A stretch of DNA of 64,000 nt. It comes from Sinorhizobium mexicanum. GTDB lineage: Bacteria; Pseudomonadota; Alphaproteobacteria; Rhizobiales; Rhizobiaceae. The notes under the pieces were generated by a model, which was not told the DNA's origin, searched no databases, and saw only the letters and a list, made by a program, of their open reading frames with translations. Of this stretch, positions 1-9,318 are shown piece by piece. The position numbers and the translations under genes are program-made. Numbering within the stretch: the first letter of the stretch is position 1; each line of letters starts with the position of its first letter. The stretch is taken from NCBI RefSeq assembly GCF_013488225.1, contig NZ_CP041238.1:955501-1019500 (forward strand), read 5' to 3'.

Positions 1-763
1 ATCCCGCCGTTGCAAGGGCGCCTGCGATCTCGACGCCGATCATGGTGCCGGAGAGCCGCGCCTTGGCGTCGGTGGCGCTGATCCCGTGGAGAAGCTGTCC
101 CGCCCGGACTGAAAAAAGCAGGTTCGTGGCGAGAGCCGGATTCCGCGTCGCCTCTGACACGGCTTCGAGAAAGGCGGGATCGTTGCCGGCGAGCGCGCCC
201 CCGTCCGATACGGAATTGCTGAGAATTGAGTGACGCGAGACGACATCGAACAACTCGCCGGTCATGAAGGTGGAAAAGCCCTCGACCGTCTCGCCGCTCA
301 AGCGGACCCATTTGCTGTGCGTACCTGGCATGCATACGAGGTGCCGACCGGTGCCGAGCGTACCGGCGGCGCCGAGAAGCTGGGTTTCTTCGCCGCGCAT
401 CACATCCGGATGGCGCATGTCGCGCTGGGCAAGGCCCGGTAGTATTCGGATATCGCGGTCGACGTCCGGGACGGAAATAGCGCTGCCGGCAATCGCGCTT
501 AGGGCGGCCGGTGTATCGAGGTAACCCGCCTCCCTCCAACCCTGGCGGGCACCGGCCATTCCGCAAATGACGATCGGGAGATGGCCGGGAGCATCGGTCG
601 CGGCGAGATGTGCGTCGAGAACTGCGTGGAAACCGACCTTCGCCGCCGTTGTCATGCCTTCCGCACTGCGGCGTTCCGCAAGGACGGCGCCATCTTCGCC
701 GATGATCCACAGCCGGAAGCTCGTGGTTCCCCAATCGACCGCAGCATAATAGCCTGCCGTCAT
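1..763 (-). CDS. dgoK: 2-dehydro-3-deoxygalactonokinase, C-terminal part beyond window
   Basis: This kinase phosphorylates 2-keto-3-deoxygalactonate in the De Ley-Doudoroff galactose pathway. The reading frame is open to the left edge, so about 254 N-terminal residues are visible of the roughly 300 usual for the family. The N-terminus carries DWGTTSFRLW, the phosphate-binding signature of the family. GMAGARQGW and GTHSKWVRL follow further in. The ATG overlaps the stop of the upstream dehydrogenase (TGATG), so the two genes are translationally coupled. The family call rests on motifs and context. The substrate is inferred. Confidence 0.88.
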   Translation of the reverse strand, partial: MTAGYYAAVDWGTTSFRLWIIGEDGAVLAERRSAEGMTTAAKVGFHAVLDAHLAATDAPGHLPIVICGMAGARQGWREAGYLDTPAALSAIAGSAISVPDVDRDIRILPGLAQRDMRHPDVMRGEETQLLGAAGTLGTGRHLVCMPGTHSKWVRLSGETVEGFSTFMTGELFDVVSRHSILSNSVSDGGALAGNDPAFLEAVSEATRNPALATNLLFSVRAGQLLHGISATDAKARLSGTMIGVEIAGALATAG

Positions 764-1533
764 CAAAATACGCCTCCATCGATGATCATGGTCTGGGCCG
801 TCATCGCCGCCGAGCAGTCCGAAGCCAGATAGAGGCAAGGCCCCACGAGGTCGTCGGCGGTCAACATGCGTTTCAGGCACTGTTTCTCTTGCATGCGCGC
901 AATCGCGTCATCGTCCAGCCATAGCCGCTTCTGCCGTTCGGTAACGATCATGCCGGGCAGGATCGCGTTGACGCGAATATTGTCCGGGCCGAGTTTCCCG
1001 GCGAGCGACTTGGTGAGCCCGACGATGCCGGCTTTCGCCGTCGCGTAGGCGGGTACATCCGGCATGTTGAGCATGAAGGCGATGGACGAGAAGTTGATGA
1101 TCGACCCGCCGCCGGCGCGCCGCATGTGGGGCGCCACTGCCTGGCTCATGAAGAAGAGGTGCCTGAGATTGACGGACAGGCTTTCGTCCCAGCTCTCTTC
1201 GGTGACCGCTTCCAATGGCTGGCGGTCGTCGCGTGCGGCATTGTTGACGAGCACACGGATCGAGCCGAGCGTGCTGGCCGCGGCATCGACGGCCGCTTTC
1301 AATGTGGGGACCTGTCTGAGATCGGCGCGAATGAACAGCGGTTTTCTTCCCGTTTCGGCGGCCAGCTTCTCGCAAAGCGCCAGGCTCTCTTCCTCTGCGA
1401 TGTCGATGAAGGCGACGCGCGCACCTTGCCGCGAGAAAGCTTCCACCAGGGCGGCGCCTATGCCCGACCCTCCACCGGTTATGAGCACGCCGTTGTTTTG
1501 CAGGTCGGGAAACTGACCGCTCGGCAATGGCAT
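763..1533 (-). CDS. SDR-family NAD(P) dehydrogenase, probable sugar (galactose) dehydrogenase
   Basis: A classical short-chain dehydrogenase of 256 aa. It has the Rossmann motif TGGGSGIG (residues 19-26), NNAA (97-100), and the catalytic set N122, S150, Y163 and K167 (YATAK). Being coupled to dgoK, it most likely oxidises galactose or a related sugar in the same pathway. I chose the ATG at 1533 because GGGGGA lies five bases upstream. An in-frame ATG at 1572 has no ribosome binding site and lies inside a 15-bp palindrome that looks like an operator. Glucose or gluconate dehydrogenase activity is an alternative. Confidence 0.85.
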   Translation of the reverse strand: MPLPSGQFPDLQNNGVLITGGGSGIGAALVEAFSRQGARVAFIDIAEEESLALCEKLAAETGRKPLFIRADLRQVPTLKAAVDAAASTLGSIRVLVNNAARDDRQPLEAVTEESWDESLSVNLRHLFFMSQAVAPHMRRAGGGSIINFSSIAFMLNMPDVPAYATAKAGIVGLTKSLAGKLGPDNIRVNAILPGMIVTERQKRLWLDDDAIARMQEKQCLKRMLTADDLVGPCLYLASDCSAAMTAQTMIIDGGVF

Positions 1534-1557
1534 GATTTCCCCCGTGTAGATATTGGG

Positions 1558-1572
1558 ATGGAACAGTTCCAT
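1558..1572. promoter_or_regulatory. Candidate IclR-type operator palindrome
   Basis: ATGGAACAGTTCCAT is a perfect 15-bp palindrome in the divergent gap between the SDR gene and the IclR gene. Further TGGAA half-sites start at 1577 and 1597, giving half-sites about 18-20 bp apart. IclR-family regulators commonly bind TGGAA/TTCCA-type sites. Assignment to the adjacent regulator is inference. Confidence 0.5.
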
Positions 1573-1661
1573 TATGTGGAACGCTGTTTTATTATCTGGA
1601 ATTATCGCGCCATTGCTTTTATCCTGTCAAGCCGCGATGCCGCTGATCGAAGCCTGATGAT

Positions 1662-2474
1662 ATGAACGAAACCAAGATAACCGACGCAGAGATTGAAATC
1701 GCCGGAACCGGCACGCTCGGCAAGGCCATGGCGGTCCTCGAGGCGGTCGTGACGGCCGGCAACCCGCAGCGGTTCACGGATATCGTTCAGTCCGTCGGTC
1801 AGCCTCGCGGCACGGTGCACAGGCTGCTCAGTCACCTGGTCGAGGAGGGGCTGCTCGTCCAAGGGCGTGACCTCGCTTACGAGCCGGGCCTTCGCCTGTT
1901 GAAGCTCGCCTATCGTTCCTGGTCCGGCAACCGTTTCCGTGACGTCGCTGAACCGCATCTGTTGCGGTTGCATGAACTGACGGGCGAGACGGTTCACCTC
2001 GGCGTCCTGCAGGAAACGGAAATCATCTACGTCGACAAGGTCGAGAGCCGGCAGACGGTGCGGATGAGCTCGCAGATCGGCAAGGCATCGCCGGCCTATT
2101 GTACGGGCATCGGCAAGGCGGCGCTGTCGTCGCTGCCGCAGTCGGACTTGATGCGCATTGCCGCAAAAACGAGGTTCCACCCGTTCACGGCCCATACGCA
2201 TCGTTCCGCCGCTGGCCTGCTTGCGGAAATCGACGAGATTCGCCGTGATGGGCACGCGTTCGACCGGGAGGAGCACGAGGCGGAAATCTGCTGTGTCGCC
2301 GCCCCGATCTTCGTTCCGGAACACGATCTGGTTGCGGGCGTATCTGTCACCGGCCCCGCGTATCGGGTCAACATGGCACAGCTGGCGGCCTGGGCCAACG
2401 TCGTCCGGGAGGCAGCAGGAAAGATCGAGGACGAGGTCCGAATGCGCCTCGGCCCTGGGCGCAATGGACGTTAA
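1662..2474 (+). CDS. IclR-family transcriptional regulator
   Basis: A 270-aa regulator with an N-terminal winged helix-turn-helix (roughly residues 17-80, including RFTDIVQSVGQPRGTVHRLL) followed by an IclR effector-binding domain to the C-terminus. It is divergent from the SDR-dgoK operon, with about 130 bp between starts (88 bp if the SDR began at 1572). A perfect palindrome lies between them, so it probably controls that operon in response to a sugar acid intermediate. Repressor rather than activator is the usual mode for the family but is not shown here. The start is the ATG at 1662, with only a weak ribosome binding site. Confidence 0.9.
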   Translation: MNETKITDAEIEIAGTGTLGKAMAVLEAVVTAGNPQRFTDIVQSVGQPRGTVHRLLSHLVEEGLLVQGRDLAYEPGLRLLKLAYRSWSGNRFRDVAEPHLLRLHELTGETVHLGVLQETEIIYVDKVESRQTVRMSSQIGKASPAYCTGIGKAALSSLPQSDLMRIAAKTRFHPFTAHTHRSAAGLLAEIDEIRRDGHAFDREEHEAEICCVAAPIFVPEHDLVAGVSVTGPAYRVNMAQLAAWANVVREAAGKIEDEVRMRLGPGRNGR

Positions 2475-2657
2475 CTCCGCTTTACGGTAAATTAGGAACC
2501 TCGACTGGACGAGGTGTTTCGAGATCGTTAGCTTGCGATATATCAGACACGCCGCTACGGCCGGTTGCAAGCACCGGCAGCGGAATTTGATTTTTGGCGG
2601 ACGTTTTGACGTAGTTGTATCACGGCGAAAGCGGCCTCGCTCGATCGGGCGCGGGAT

Positions 2658-3413
2658 GTGGGAGACGAGCGGGTGGTAGATTTCAGCGCGACTATATCCT
2701 CTTTGATTCTCCCGGGCGGGCGGTCAGTCGCGGGAGCGCTGGGCAATGAAGACGATATCAGGCGGGTTCTTGCTCAGATATCGGACGCTTACGGCTTTCG
2801 TGGATTCCTGGTTTTGTCGATCCCGGATGCCGGATGCCACAGCCTGGGCGCCCAGGCGCTGATGACGACCTGGCCGTCGGAGTTCCTCAGGCGCTACGAC
2901 AGCGCCCGTCTGATCGATGGCAGCCCTGTCGTCCAGCGACTGCGCCGGAGCACCATTCCCTTCACCTACGATGCTCACCAGCTTGCGCGCAGGCGGCTCG
3001 ACGGCAAGGGTGATGCCGCGGTTTGCGTGTTCGAAGCGGCCGGACTGCCGCGTGGTCTTTATCTGCCGGTTCACAACGCATCTGGACGCCGCGCCGCTAT
3101 CGCCTTTGGCGGAAACAGAGAGCTGGTGTCCAATGACGAAATGCAGGCGCTCAACCTCTGGGCAGGCCTTCTCTACAGCCGGCTGAGCGAGGTGCGAGGG
3201 CGCGACAGCCGGGGAGCCGGCAGCCTTTCCCGTCGCGAGATCGAGTGCTTGCGCTGGGCTGCCGCGGGCAAGACGACGATGGAGATGGCGCGAATCATGG
3301 CGCTCTCCGAATACACGGTGAACCATTACCTCAATCGCGCGACGCGCAAACTGGATTCCGTCAACCGTGTTCAGACCGTTGCCAAGGCCATGCGTGCCGG
3401 GCTGATCAACTGA
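2658..3413 (+). CDS. LuxR-family regulator (autoinducer-binding-like domain plus GerE HTH), first of a tandem pair
   Basis: A 251-aa protein. Its N-terminal two thirds resemble the LuxR autoinducer-binding fold. A C-terminal GerE helix-turn-helix spans about residues 185-250 (LSRREIECLRWAAAGKT, then YTVNHYLNRATRKLD). The start is a GTG at 2658. An overlapping ATG at 2656 is out of frame. No luxI-type synthase lies nearby, so this is a LuxR solo. It is clearly paralogous to the gene at 3552. Its ligand and targets cannot be read from sequence. Confidence 0.82.
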   Translation: MGDERVVDFSATISSLILPGGRSVAGALGNEDDIRRVLAQISDAYGFRGFLVLSIPDAGCHSLGAQALMTTWPSEFLRRYDSARLIDGSPVVQRLRRSTIPFTYDAHQLARRRLDGKGDAAVCVFEAAGLPRGLYLPVHNASGRRAAIAFGGNRELVSNDEMQALNLWAGLLYSRLSEVRGRDSRGAGSLSRREIECLRWAAAGKTTMEMARIMALSEYTVNHYLNRATRKLDSVNRVQTVAKAMRAGLIN

Positions 3414-3551
3414 ATTTCGTTTTCGGAGAGGTTCGACGGACTATGCGGCTCGCAAAGCAGGGAAATACACAGCCTTTTGCGCATGAATAGCGCCGAATGT
3501 CGATCGCCTGTTGGCATTGGTCGACTGCTCGGGCTATTTGATTGTTGATGA

Positions 3552-4325
3552 ATGCCATGGAACGCGCGAATGCAAGATACGATGACGGCCGGGATGACTG
3601 ACACCGATCTGCCCCGGGGCGGTGATTTCGCGTCTGAAATCGCAAGGCTTGAGACCCAGTTCGACATCATCCGCTACATGCGGCGGGTCACGCAGCTCTT
3701 CGGTTTCAAGGTTTTTCTTATCTGCTCGATTCCTGCGATCGAGGTGGAAAGGCTGGCGGCGACGACCGTCATATCCAACATGCCGGCCGAACTGCTCAAC
3801 AAGTACGACAGCCTGTCGATGCTGCGCTTCAGCACGGGCGTCCGTCGCTTGAGGGAGACCACGACGCCGTTCCAGGTCATGCTCGAGGACTGGGAAAACG
3901 AGGGTGGGAAGCCGGCATCGGCCGCAGATTACATCGCCATGCTGCGCGAGAACGGCATTTTCCAGGCAAACTACTTCCCGGTCCACGACGCCGAAGGCGG
4001 TCGCGGTGCGGTCATTCTCATGGGACCGGAGATGGACTTGCCGATGACGGCGGCGATGGAATTGCAGATGATCGCGATCCACGTCTACAACCGATTGGCA
4101 GAGATCGGCTCCGTCTGGAAGAATACCAACACTGCCCTGTCCGAGCGGGAAATCCAGTGCCTGAGCTGGACGGCGGCCGGCAAGACCAGCGCCGAAATCG
4201 CCGGTATCCTCGGTCTCTCCGAGCACACCGTCAATCACTACCTCAATCACGTTACCAAGAAGCTCGACGCGGTAAACCGCACGCAGGCGGTCGTGAAGGC
4301 GATGAAAAAGGGCTACATCAGCTGA
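3552..4325 (+). CDS. LuxR-family regulator, second of a tandem pair
   Basis: A 257-aa LuxR-type protein with the same architecture as its upstream neighbour. The autoinducer-binding-like domain covers about residues 25-175. The GerE HTH is at about 192-256 (LSEREIQCLSWTAAGKT, HTVNHYLNHVTKKLDAVNR). The HTH regions of the two paralogues are nearly superimposable while the ligand domains diverge, which fits a tandem duplication followed by specialisation. The 138-bp spacer may hold its own promoter. There is no cognate synthase in the window. Confidence 0.85.
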   Translation: MPWNARMQDTMTAGMTDTDLPRGGDFASEIARLETQFDIIRYMRRVTQLFGFKVFLICSIPAIEVERLAATTVISNMPAELLNKYDSLSMLRFSTGVRRLRETTTPFQVMLEDWENEGGKPASAADYIAMLRENGIFQANYFPVHDAEGGRGAVILMGPEMDLPMTAAMELQMIAIHVYNRLAEIGSVWKNTNTALSEREIQCLSWTAAGKTSAEIAGILGLSEHTVNHYLNHVTKKLDAVNRTQAVVKAMKKGYIS

Positions 4326-4336
4326 TCGCTGGCGTG

Positions 4337-4357
4337 TGCTCTACAGCGCCGCGCCTC
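4337..4357 (+). repeat. RIME-like repeat fragment
   Basis: This short stretch matches the first palindromic half of the RIME-like element (ctacagcgccgcgc) immediately after the second luxR gene. It is truncated and lacks the return arm. Confidence 0.4.
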
Positions 4358-4513
4358 TAAACCAGGTAAGGCGCGCTCCGGTTCTGCAGCATGCCCCCAT
4401 TGTGCGAAAATAGCATGCTTGCTCAGAAATAGTGCAGCCGACACGGTCTGCATATTCAATGCGCGCAAGCTTCATCCACTTGAAATGATTACATTTTCGA
4501 GCAAAGCGGGAAT

Positions 4514-4530
4514 CTGGCACGCGTTGTGCA
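4514..4530 (+). promoter_or_regulatory. Candidate sigma-54 (RpoN) promoter
   Basis: CTGGCACGCGTTGTGCA differs from the rhizobial -24/-12 consensus (TGGCACG-N4-TTGCW) at a single base. The GG and GC dinucleotides are exactly ten bases apart. No start codon with coding potential follows. The next feature is a terminator hairpin about 65-130 bp downstream. Confidence 0.42.
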
Positions 4531-4540
4531 TATGTGCTCT

Positions 4541-4661
4541 CGTGTCCAGAGGGGACTACAATAAAACAGCGCCCAAGAAGGTTGCGAGGAAGCAGGGCCG
4601 CCGCCAGTCGCTCGTGATCCCGGATGTACGGATGCGACGATCGGCTGGCGGCCCTGTTTTT
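4541..4661 (+). ncRNA. Putative small RNA between sigma-54-like promoter and terminator
   Basis: A transcript starting about 11 bases after the -12 element would run roughly 120 nt and end at a strong hairpin plus U-run. The interior can form nested pairs (GTCGC with GCGAC, ATCC with GGAT). No convincing ORF is present. The start is estimated from promoter spacing. The RNA is inferred from sequence only. Confidence 0.3.
4593..4661 (+). terminator. Intrinsic terminator-like hairpin
   Basis: CAGGGCCGCC (4593-4602) pairs with GGCGGCCCTG (4647-4656) and is followed directly by five T. The 44-base loop itself folds. It could end the putative small RNA, or alternatively the luxR transcript. Confidence 0.55.
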
Positions 4662-4750
4662 CCTAATCTGTCGCATTGGCGAACCGCTCCGCCTCGACTA
4701 TCTACAGCATAGTTCCTTAAATCGGGTCAGATTCTGGGATAGATTATCCA

Positions 4751-4853
4751 CTGCATGTTTCCTTAAATCTTAGGCGATTTAAGGAAACAACATGCAGCAA
4801 TTAAAAGTGCTACAGCGTCGTTTGCGCGTCTGAAGAGACGCGCGGCGCTGTGG
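4751..4853 (-). repeat. RIME-like intergenic palindromic element
   Basis: A complete copy in reverse orientation. The AT-rich palindrome comes first (ccttaaatc..gatttaagg, flanked by gcatg/catgc). The GC-rich palindrome (ctacagcg..gcgcgtc..gacgcgcggcgctgt) follows. It lies directly upstream of mrp. Confidence 0.75.
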
Positions 4854-4918
4854 TGGTTCAAAGTGTTACCGCCTGAACGACTCCAGGCGCCGTAACGAAG
4901 ACAGATGAAGAGGGCGGC

Positions 4919-6076
4919 ATGCCGGACGTAACCAGGGAAACGGTTCTTGAAAAGCTGCGGAGCGTGCGCGGCCCGGACATGGAGGGCAACATCGTCGACC
5001 TCGGCCTTGTCTCCGATGTCTTCATTTCCGACGGCAAGGCCTATTTTTCGATCACCGTGCCGGCCGATCGGGCGAAGGAACTCGAGCCGATGCGTGCCGC
5101 GGCGGAGAGGGTCGTGCGCGAAATACCCGGCGTCAAGGCGGCGATGGTCGCGCTGACGGCCGATCGCAAGGCAGCGCCGCAGGCGGCGCCGGTTCAGACA
5201 CCGCGGCAGGTTCCGCCAGCGACCCACGGGCACGGTCAGCGTCCGGCCGGCGGCGCTCCGGCAAAGGCGGGTATCCCCGGCGTCGGCGCCATCATCGCTG
5301 TTGCTTCCGGCAAGGGCGGTGTCGGCAAATCGACGACATCGGTGAACCTGGCGCTCGCACTGCAGGCAAACGGCTTGAAGGTCGGTCTGCTGGACGCCGA
5401 TATCTACGGCCCCTCCATGCCACGCCTGTTGAAAATCAGTGGCCGACCGCAACAGATCGAAGGGCGGCTCATTCGCCCGATGGAAAACTACGGGCTGACG
5501 GTCATGTCGATGGGATTCCTCGTCGACGAGGAGGTTGCCATGATATGGCGCGGTCCGATGATCCAGTCCGCCCTGCTGCAGATGCTGCGCGAAGTGGCCT
5601 GGGGCGAGCTCGACATTCTCGTCGTGGACATGCCGCCCGGCACCGGTGACGCACAACTGACCATGGCCCAACAGGTGCCGCTGGCCGGTGCCGTCATCGT
5701 CTCGACACCGCAGGACCTCGCACTCGTCGATGCACGCAAGGGCCTCACGATGTTCCGAAAGGTGGAAGTCCCGGTTCTCGGTATTGTCGAAAACATGAGC
5801 TACTTCGTGGCGCCCGACACGGGCAACCGTTACGACATCTTTGGTCACGGCGGCGCGCGCAAGGAAGCCGAACGCATCGGTGTGCCATTCCTCGGCGAGG
5901 TACCCTTGACCATGGGCATTCGCGAAACCTCCGACGCGGGCACGCCGGTGGTGGTTTCAGAACCCGAGGGCGAGGTCGCGCGCATCTACCGGAATATCGC
6001 AGCGAAGGTGTGGGAGCAGGTTTCGGCGGCCCGGCAGAGCAAGAGCAGAACCATGCCCGACATCGTCTTCGAATAG
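4919..6076 (+). CDS. mrp: Mrp/NBP35-family ATP-binding iron-sulfur carrier
   Basis: A 385-aa cytosolic P-loop ATPase that transfers Fe-S clusters. A DUF59-type domain occupies residues about 5-80. A Pro/Ala-rich linker runs to 120. The deviant Walker A GKGGVGKST is at 131-139, followed by the MinD-like DIYGPSMPR and DMPPGTGDAQL motifs. In Escherichia coli ApbC the segment after ENMS holds the cluster-binding CxxC. Here the corresponding sequence is VAPDTG, without cysteine. The start at 4919 is supported by GAGGG upstream. The family is certain. The carrier function is inferred. Confidence 0.93.
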   Translation: MPDVTRETVLEKLRSVRGPDMEGNIVDLGLVSDVFISDGKAYFSITVPADRAKELEPMRAAAERVVREIPGVKAAMVALTADRKAAPQAAPVQTPRQVPPATHGHGQRPAGGAPAKAGIPGVGAIIAVASGKGGVGKSTTSVNLALALQANGLKVGLLDADIYGPSMPRLLKISGRPQQIEGRLIRPMENYGLTVMSMGFLVDEEVAMIWRGPMIQSALLQMLREVAWGELDILVVDMPPGTGDAQLTMAQQVPLAGAVIVSTPQDLALVDARKGLTMFRKVEVPVLGIVENMSYFVAPDTGNRYDIFGHGGARKEAERIGVPFLGEVPLTMGIRETSDAGTPVVVSEPEGEVARIYRNIAAKVWEQVSAARQSKSRTMPDIVFE

Positions 6077-6378
6077 ATTTGCGTCGCTCGGCCGCGCAGG
6101 CTAGTTTGCGCCGAAATGAAATCCTGCAGGGACAGGCATGCGCAAAGGAGCATTGATTTTGCGTGCGTGTTGCGCCATATGCCTTGCCGCCCCTGTGCAG
6201 GGTGATCGGCTCAGCGCCTCTCGCCGGAGACCATGGCCTCCCGCGACAAACGATTGAGGATTTGTCGTGCAGGGCGGACGCTTCATCTGATGAATCTGCA
6301 TTATGGAAATCGTGTGGCGATTGATCGCTTCAGAGCCTCGTGGGTTGCTTTTGTCGGCCGCATGAAAAGGGCAGCGGC
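6077..6378. other. 302-bp intergenic region
   Basis: I see no credible ORF, repeat or RNA structure between mrp and corA. It presumably contains the corA-kup promoter. Confidence 0.5.
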
Positions 6379-7356
6379 ATGATCACGGGATACTGTAAGA
6401 ACGGTGACGCCGTTGCCTTGTCGGCGGCAGAGCCGCCGGCGTCCCTGCGGCCCGATATCGTCTGGATCGATCTCGTCGAGCCGAGCAAGGCCGAAGATCT
6501 GATGATGGAGGAATTGCTGGGGATCTCCATCCCGACGCGGGACGACCTGAAGGATATCGAGCCGTCAAGCCGCCTCTATACCGAGAACGACACCGTGTTC
6601 ATGACGGCGTCGCTGGTCTATCGCAGCGACACGGAAATTCCCGGCCTGACCGATGTCGGCTTCATTCTTTCGGGCGGCCGGCTGGTGACGATTCGTTACG
6701 CGGAACCCAGGGCGTTCGGCTTGTTCAAAACCGGCATGCATCGGATTCCCGGCGGCTGCCGCAACGGCGCCATGCTTCTCACCCGGCTGCTCGAGACGAT
6801 TGCCGACCGGACGGCGGAAATCCTGGAACAGGCCGTGGACAAAATAGACGATCTGTCGATCGAGGTTTTCGGTGACAAGGCGGCAGCCAGACGCCGGCCA
6901 CCGCACTTGCTCGAGGCTCGGCTACGCGATGTCGCGGGTCACCACAGGCTCGTCGCAAAAACGCGTGACAGCCTCGCCTCGCTTTCAAGGCTCCTGACCT
7001 TCGTCTACACTGTACCCGTCGTGCAGGAAGACAAGGACAGCCGCGAAATCTGCCGCTCGATATCTCGGGACATACAATCGCTCTCCGAGCACGCGGCGTT
7101 TATTTCCGGAAACATCACGTTTCTGCTGGATGCCTCGCTTGGTCTTATCAATGTCGAGCAGAATGCGATCATCAAGATCTTCTCGATCGCCTCGGTTGTC
7201 CTCTTGCCGCCCACTCTCGTGGCTTCCATTTATGGAATGAATTTCCGCGTGATGCCGGAGCTTGATTGGCAGCTCGGCTATCCGTGGGCGCTGGCGGCGA
7301 TGGTGATTTCGGCCGTGATACCCTTCTTCTTTTTCCGTTGGAAAGGCTGGCTTTAA
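6379..7356 (+). CDS. corA: CorA-family magnesium/divalent cation transporter
   Basis: A 325-aa inner-membrane channel. A long cytoplasmic N-terminal domain precedes two C-terminal helices. The first ends in the signature YGMN, after the hydrophobic stretch [15 protein letters not shown]. The second runs to the end ([16 protein letters not shown]) and finishes with a basic tail. The start is the ATG at 6379, giving MITGYCKNG, rather than the in-frame GTG at 6340 with no ribosome binding site. kup begins 17 bp downstream, so the two ion-uptake genes probably share a transcript. Confidence 0.9.
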   Translation: MITGYCKNGDAVALSAAEPPASLRPDIVWIDLVEPSKAEDLMMEELLGISIPTRDDLKDIEPSSRLYTENDTVFMTASLVYRSDTEIPGLTDVGFILSGGRLVTIRYAEPRAFGLFKTGMHRIPGGCRNGAMLLTRLLETIADRTAEILEQAVDKIDDLSIEVFGDKAAARRRPPHLLEARLRDVAGHHRLVAKTRDSLASLSRLLTFVYTVPVVQEDKDSREICRSISRDIQSLSEHAAFISGNITFLLDASLGLINVEQNAIIKIFSIASVVLLPPTLVASIYGMNFRVMPELDWQLGYPWALAAMVISAVIPFFFFRWKGWL

Positions 7357-7373
7357 GAGCCTGTTGGACACGT

Positions 7374-9275
7374 ATGTCTCAATCGTCTGCCCCTGCCGTA
7401 CAAGGGTCCGAGAATGTGCGCCGCCTGCTCGTCCTCGGGCTCGGATCGATCGGCGTCGTCTATGGCGATATCGGCACCAGCCCCCTCTACGCATTCCGCG
7501 AGGCGCTGCGGCCCGTTTCGCACGACGGTGTCACGGACGTTGAGATCATCGGGTTGATCTCGTTGATGATCTGGACGCTGACGATCATCGTCACGATCAA
7601 GTACGTGCTCTTTCTGTTGCGTGCCGATAACCAGGGGGAGGGCGGCACGCTCTCGCTACTCGCTCTGCTGATGAAGACCGCCAATGGTCATGCGTCGATC
7701 CTTTTCTTCATGGGCATTGCCGGAGCGGCCCTTTTCATCGGTGATGCGATGATCACACCGGCATTGTCGGTTCTTTCGGCGGTTGAAGGGCTCAGGCTGG
7801 TGACGCCTGCGCTTACGGACTATGTCGTTCCGATCGCCGTGGTTATCATGCTGCTGCTGTTCGCCGTGCAGTCGAAAGGTACCGCCGCGGTTTCCAATTT
7901 CTTCGGGCCGATCACCCTCGTCTGGTTTCTGGTGATGGGCGCTGTCGGTCTGATGCACATCGCCGACGACATGTCGATCTTCGCAGCGTTCAATCCGCTT
8001 TATGCCGCCACGTTCATGCTGAACGAGGGCTTCGTCGGCATGATCGTGCTCGGCGCGGTCTTTCTGACCGTAACCGGCGCGGAGGCGCTCTATGCCGACC
8101 TCGGCCATTTCGGTCGCCGGCCGATCCAATGGGCATGGTTCACTGTCGTGTTCCCTGCACTCACGCTGAATTATCTCGGTCAGGGTGCGTTCGTGCTCAA
8201 GAACCCGGACGCGATGTCCGATCCGTTCTTCCTGATGTTTCCGAAATGGGCGCTGCTGCCGGCCGTCCTGCTGGCGACCGCAGCGACGATCATCGCCAGC
8301 CAGGCCGTGATCACCGGTGCTTTCTCCCTGACGCGTCAGGCAATCCATCTCGGCTTCCTGCCGCGGATGGCGATCTTCCATACGTCGGAAACCCACACCG
8401 GCCAGATCTATCTGCCGAACGTAAATACGCTGCTGATGTTCGGCGTCATGGCTCTGGTCTTCATGTTCGGCTCCTCCGAGGCCTTGGCGACCGCCTATGG
8501 TATCTCCGTCACGGGCGCCATGGTCGTGACGACGATCCTTTCCTTCGAGTTCCTGCGTGCTCGCTGGAACTGGTCGGCCTGGTGGGCAGCCGGCGCGCTG
8601 TTTCCGCTCTTCATGCTGGAGTTCTTCTTCCTCGGCGCCAACATGCTGAAAATCCATGATGGCGGCTACGTGCCGATATTGATCGCAGCGACCTTCATCA
8701 TAGTCATGTGGACCTGGAAGCGAGGCACGGAACTGCTGCATGCCAAGACGCGGCATATCGACATTCCGCTGTCGAGCTTCATCAAATCGATCGAGCGCAA
8801 GAGCGAACATGCGCCGGTGGCCGTGCCCGGCACGGCGATCTTCCTGACGAGCGACCCGGACTCGACGCCGGCGGCGCTGCTTCACAACATCAAGCACAAT
8901 CACGTGCTGCACATGCAGAACTTCATTCTGACGATCCGCACGGCCAATACACCGAAAGTGCCCAAGGAGGAACGCGTCAGTGTGAAGCCTCTGTCCGAAC
9001 GCTTCACCCTTCTCGAGATGAAGTTCGGCTTCATGGAGACCCAGAACGTCTCCCAGGCGCTTGGTCTCTTCCGCAAGTCGGGGCTGAAATTCGACATCAT
9101 GTCGACGTCGTTCTATCTCGGTCGCCGCAAGCTTGTGCCCGACGCCCAGTCCGGCATGCCGCACTGGCAGGATCGTCTGTTCATCGCGCTCGCCAGTGCG
9201 GCGATCGACCCGTCGGACTATTTCCGTCTGCCAACAAACCGCGTGGTCGAACTCGGCTCTCACGTGATCATCTGA
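7374..9275 (+). CDS. kup: Low-affinity potassium transporter Kup
   Basis: A 633-aa KUP/HAK/KT-family K+ symporter, the usual length. It has about twelve membrane helices over residues 20-455 and a cytoplasmic C-terminal domain. The N-terminal signature [18 protein letters not shown] follows the first helix. [18 protein letters not shown] marks the third. The start is the ATG at 7374 ([11 protein letters not shown]). A longer in-frame extension back into corA is not credible. It lies 17 bp after corA. A 9-bp inverted repeat at 9319 may close the transcript. Confidence 0.95.
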   Translation: MSQSSAPAVQGSENVRRLLVLGLGSIGVVYGDIGTSPLYAFREALRPVSHDGVTDVEIIGLISLMIWTLTIIVTIKYVLFLLRADNQGEGGTLSLLALLMKTANGHASILFFMGIAGAALFIGDAMITPALSVLSAVEGLRLVTPALTDYVVPIAVVIMLLLFAVQSKGTAAVSNFFGPITLVWFLVMGAVGLMHIADDMSIFAAFNPLYAATFMLNEGFVGMIVLGAVFLTVTGAEALYADLGHFGRRPIQWAWFTVVFPALTLNYLGQGAFVLKNPDAMSDPFFLMFPKWALLPAVLLATAATIIASQAVITGAFSLTRQAIHLGFLPRMAIFHTSETHTGQIYLPNVNTLLMFGVMALVFMFGSSEALATAYGISVTGAMVVTTILSFEFLRARWNWSAWWAAGALFPLFMLEFFFLGANMLKIHDGGYVPILIAATFIIVMWTWKRGTELLHAKTRHIDIPLSSFIKSIERKSEHAPVAVPGTAIFLTSDPDSTPAALLHNIKHNHVLHMQNFILTIRTANTPKVPKEERVSVKPLSERFTLLEMKFGFMETQNVSQALGLFRKSGLKFDIMSTSFYLGRRKLVPDAQSGMPHWQDRLFIALASAAIDPSDYFRLPTNRVVELGSHVII

Positions 9276-9318
9276 GTGCGCCGAGACAGCATCTTCCTCC
9301 GACTGAAACGTCACAGCC

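Larger units (their letters stand above)
4326..4918. other. 593-bp intergenic region
   Basis: No protein-coding gene is supported here. The region holds a RIME fragment, a sigma-54-like promoter, a terminator hairpin, a degenerate repeat half near 4700-4735 (acagcatagttccttaaatc) and a full RIME-like copy at 4751-4853. The open frames here have atypical codon use and overlap these repeats. Confidence 0.6.

Noticed and set aside
4419..4712. 97-codon plus frame in the luxR-mrp gap
   Set aside because: It runs through the sigma-54-like promoter and terminator hairpin, lacks a ribosome binding site and has atypical composition.
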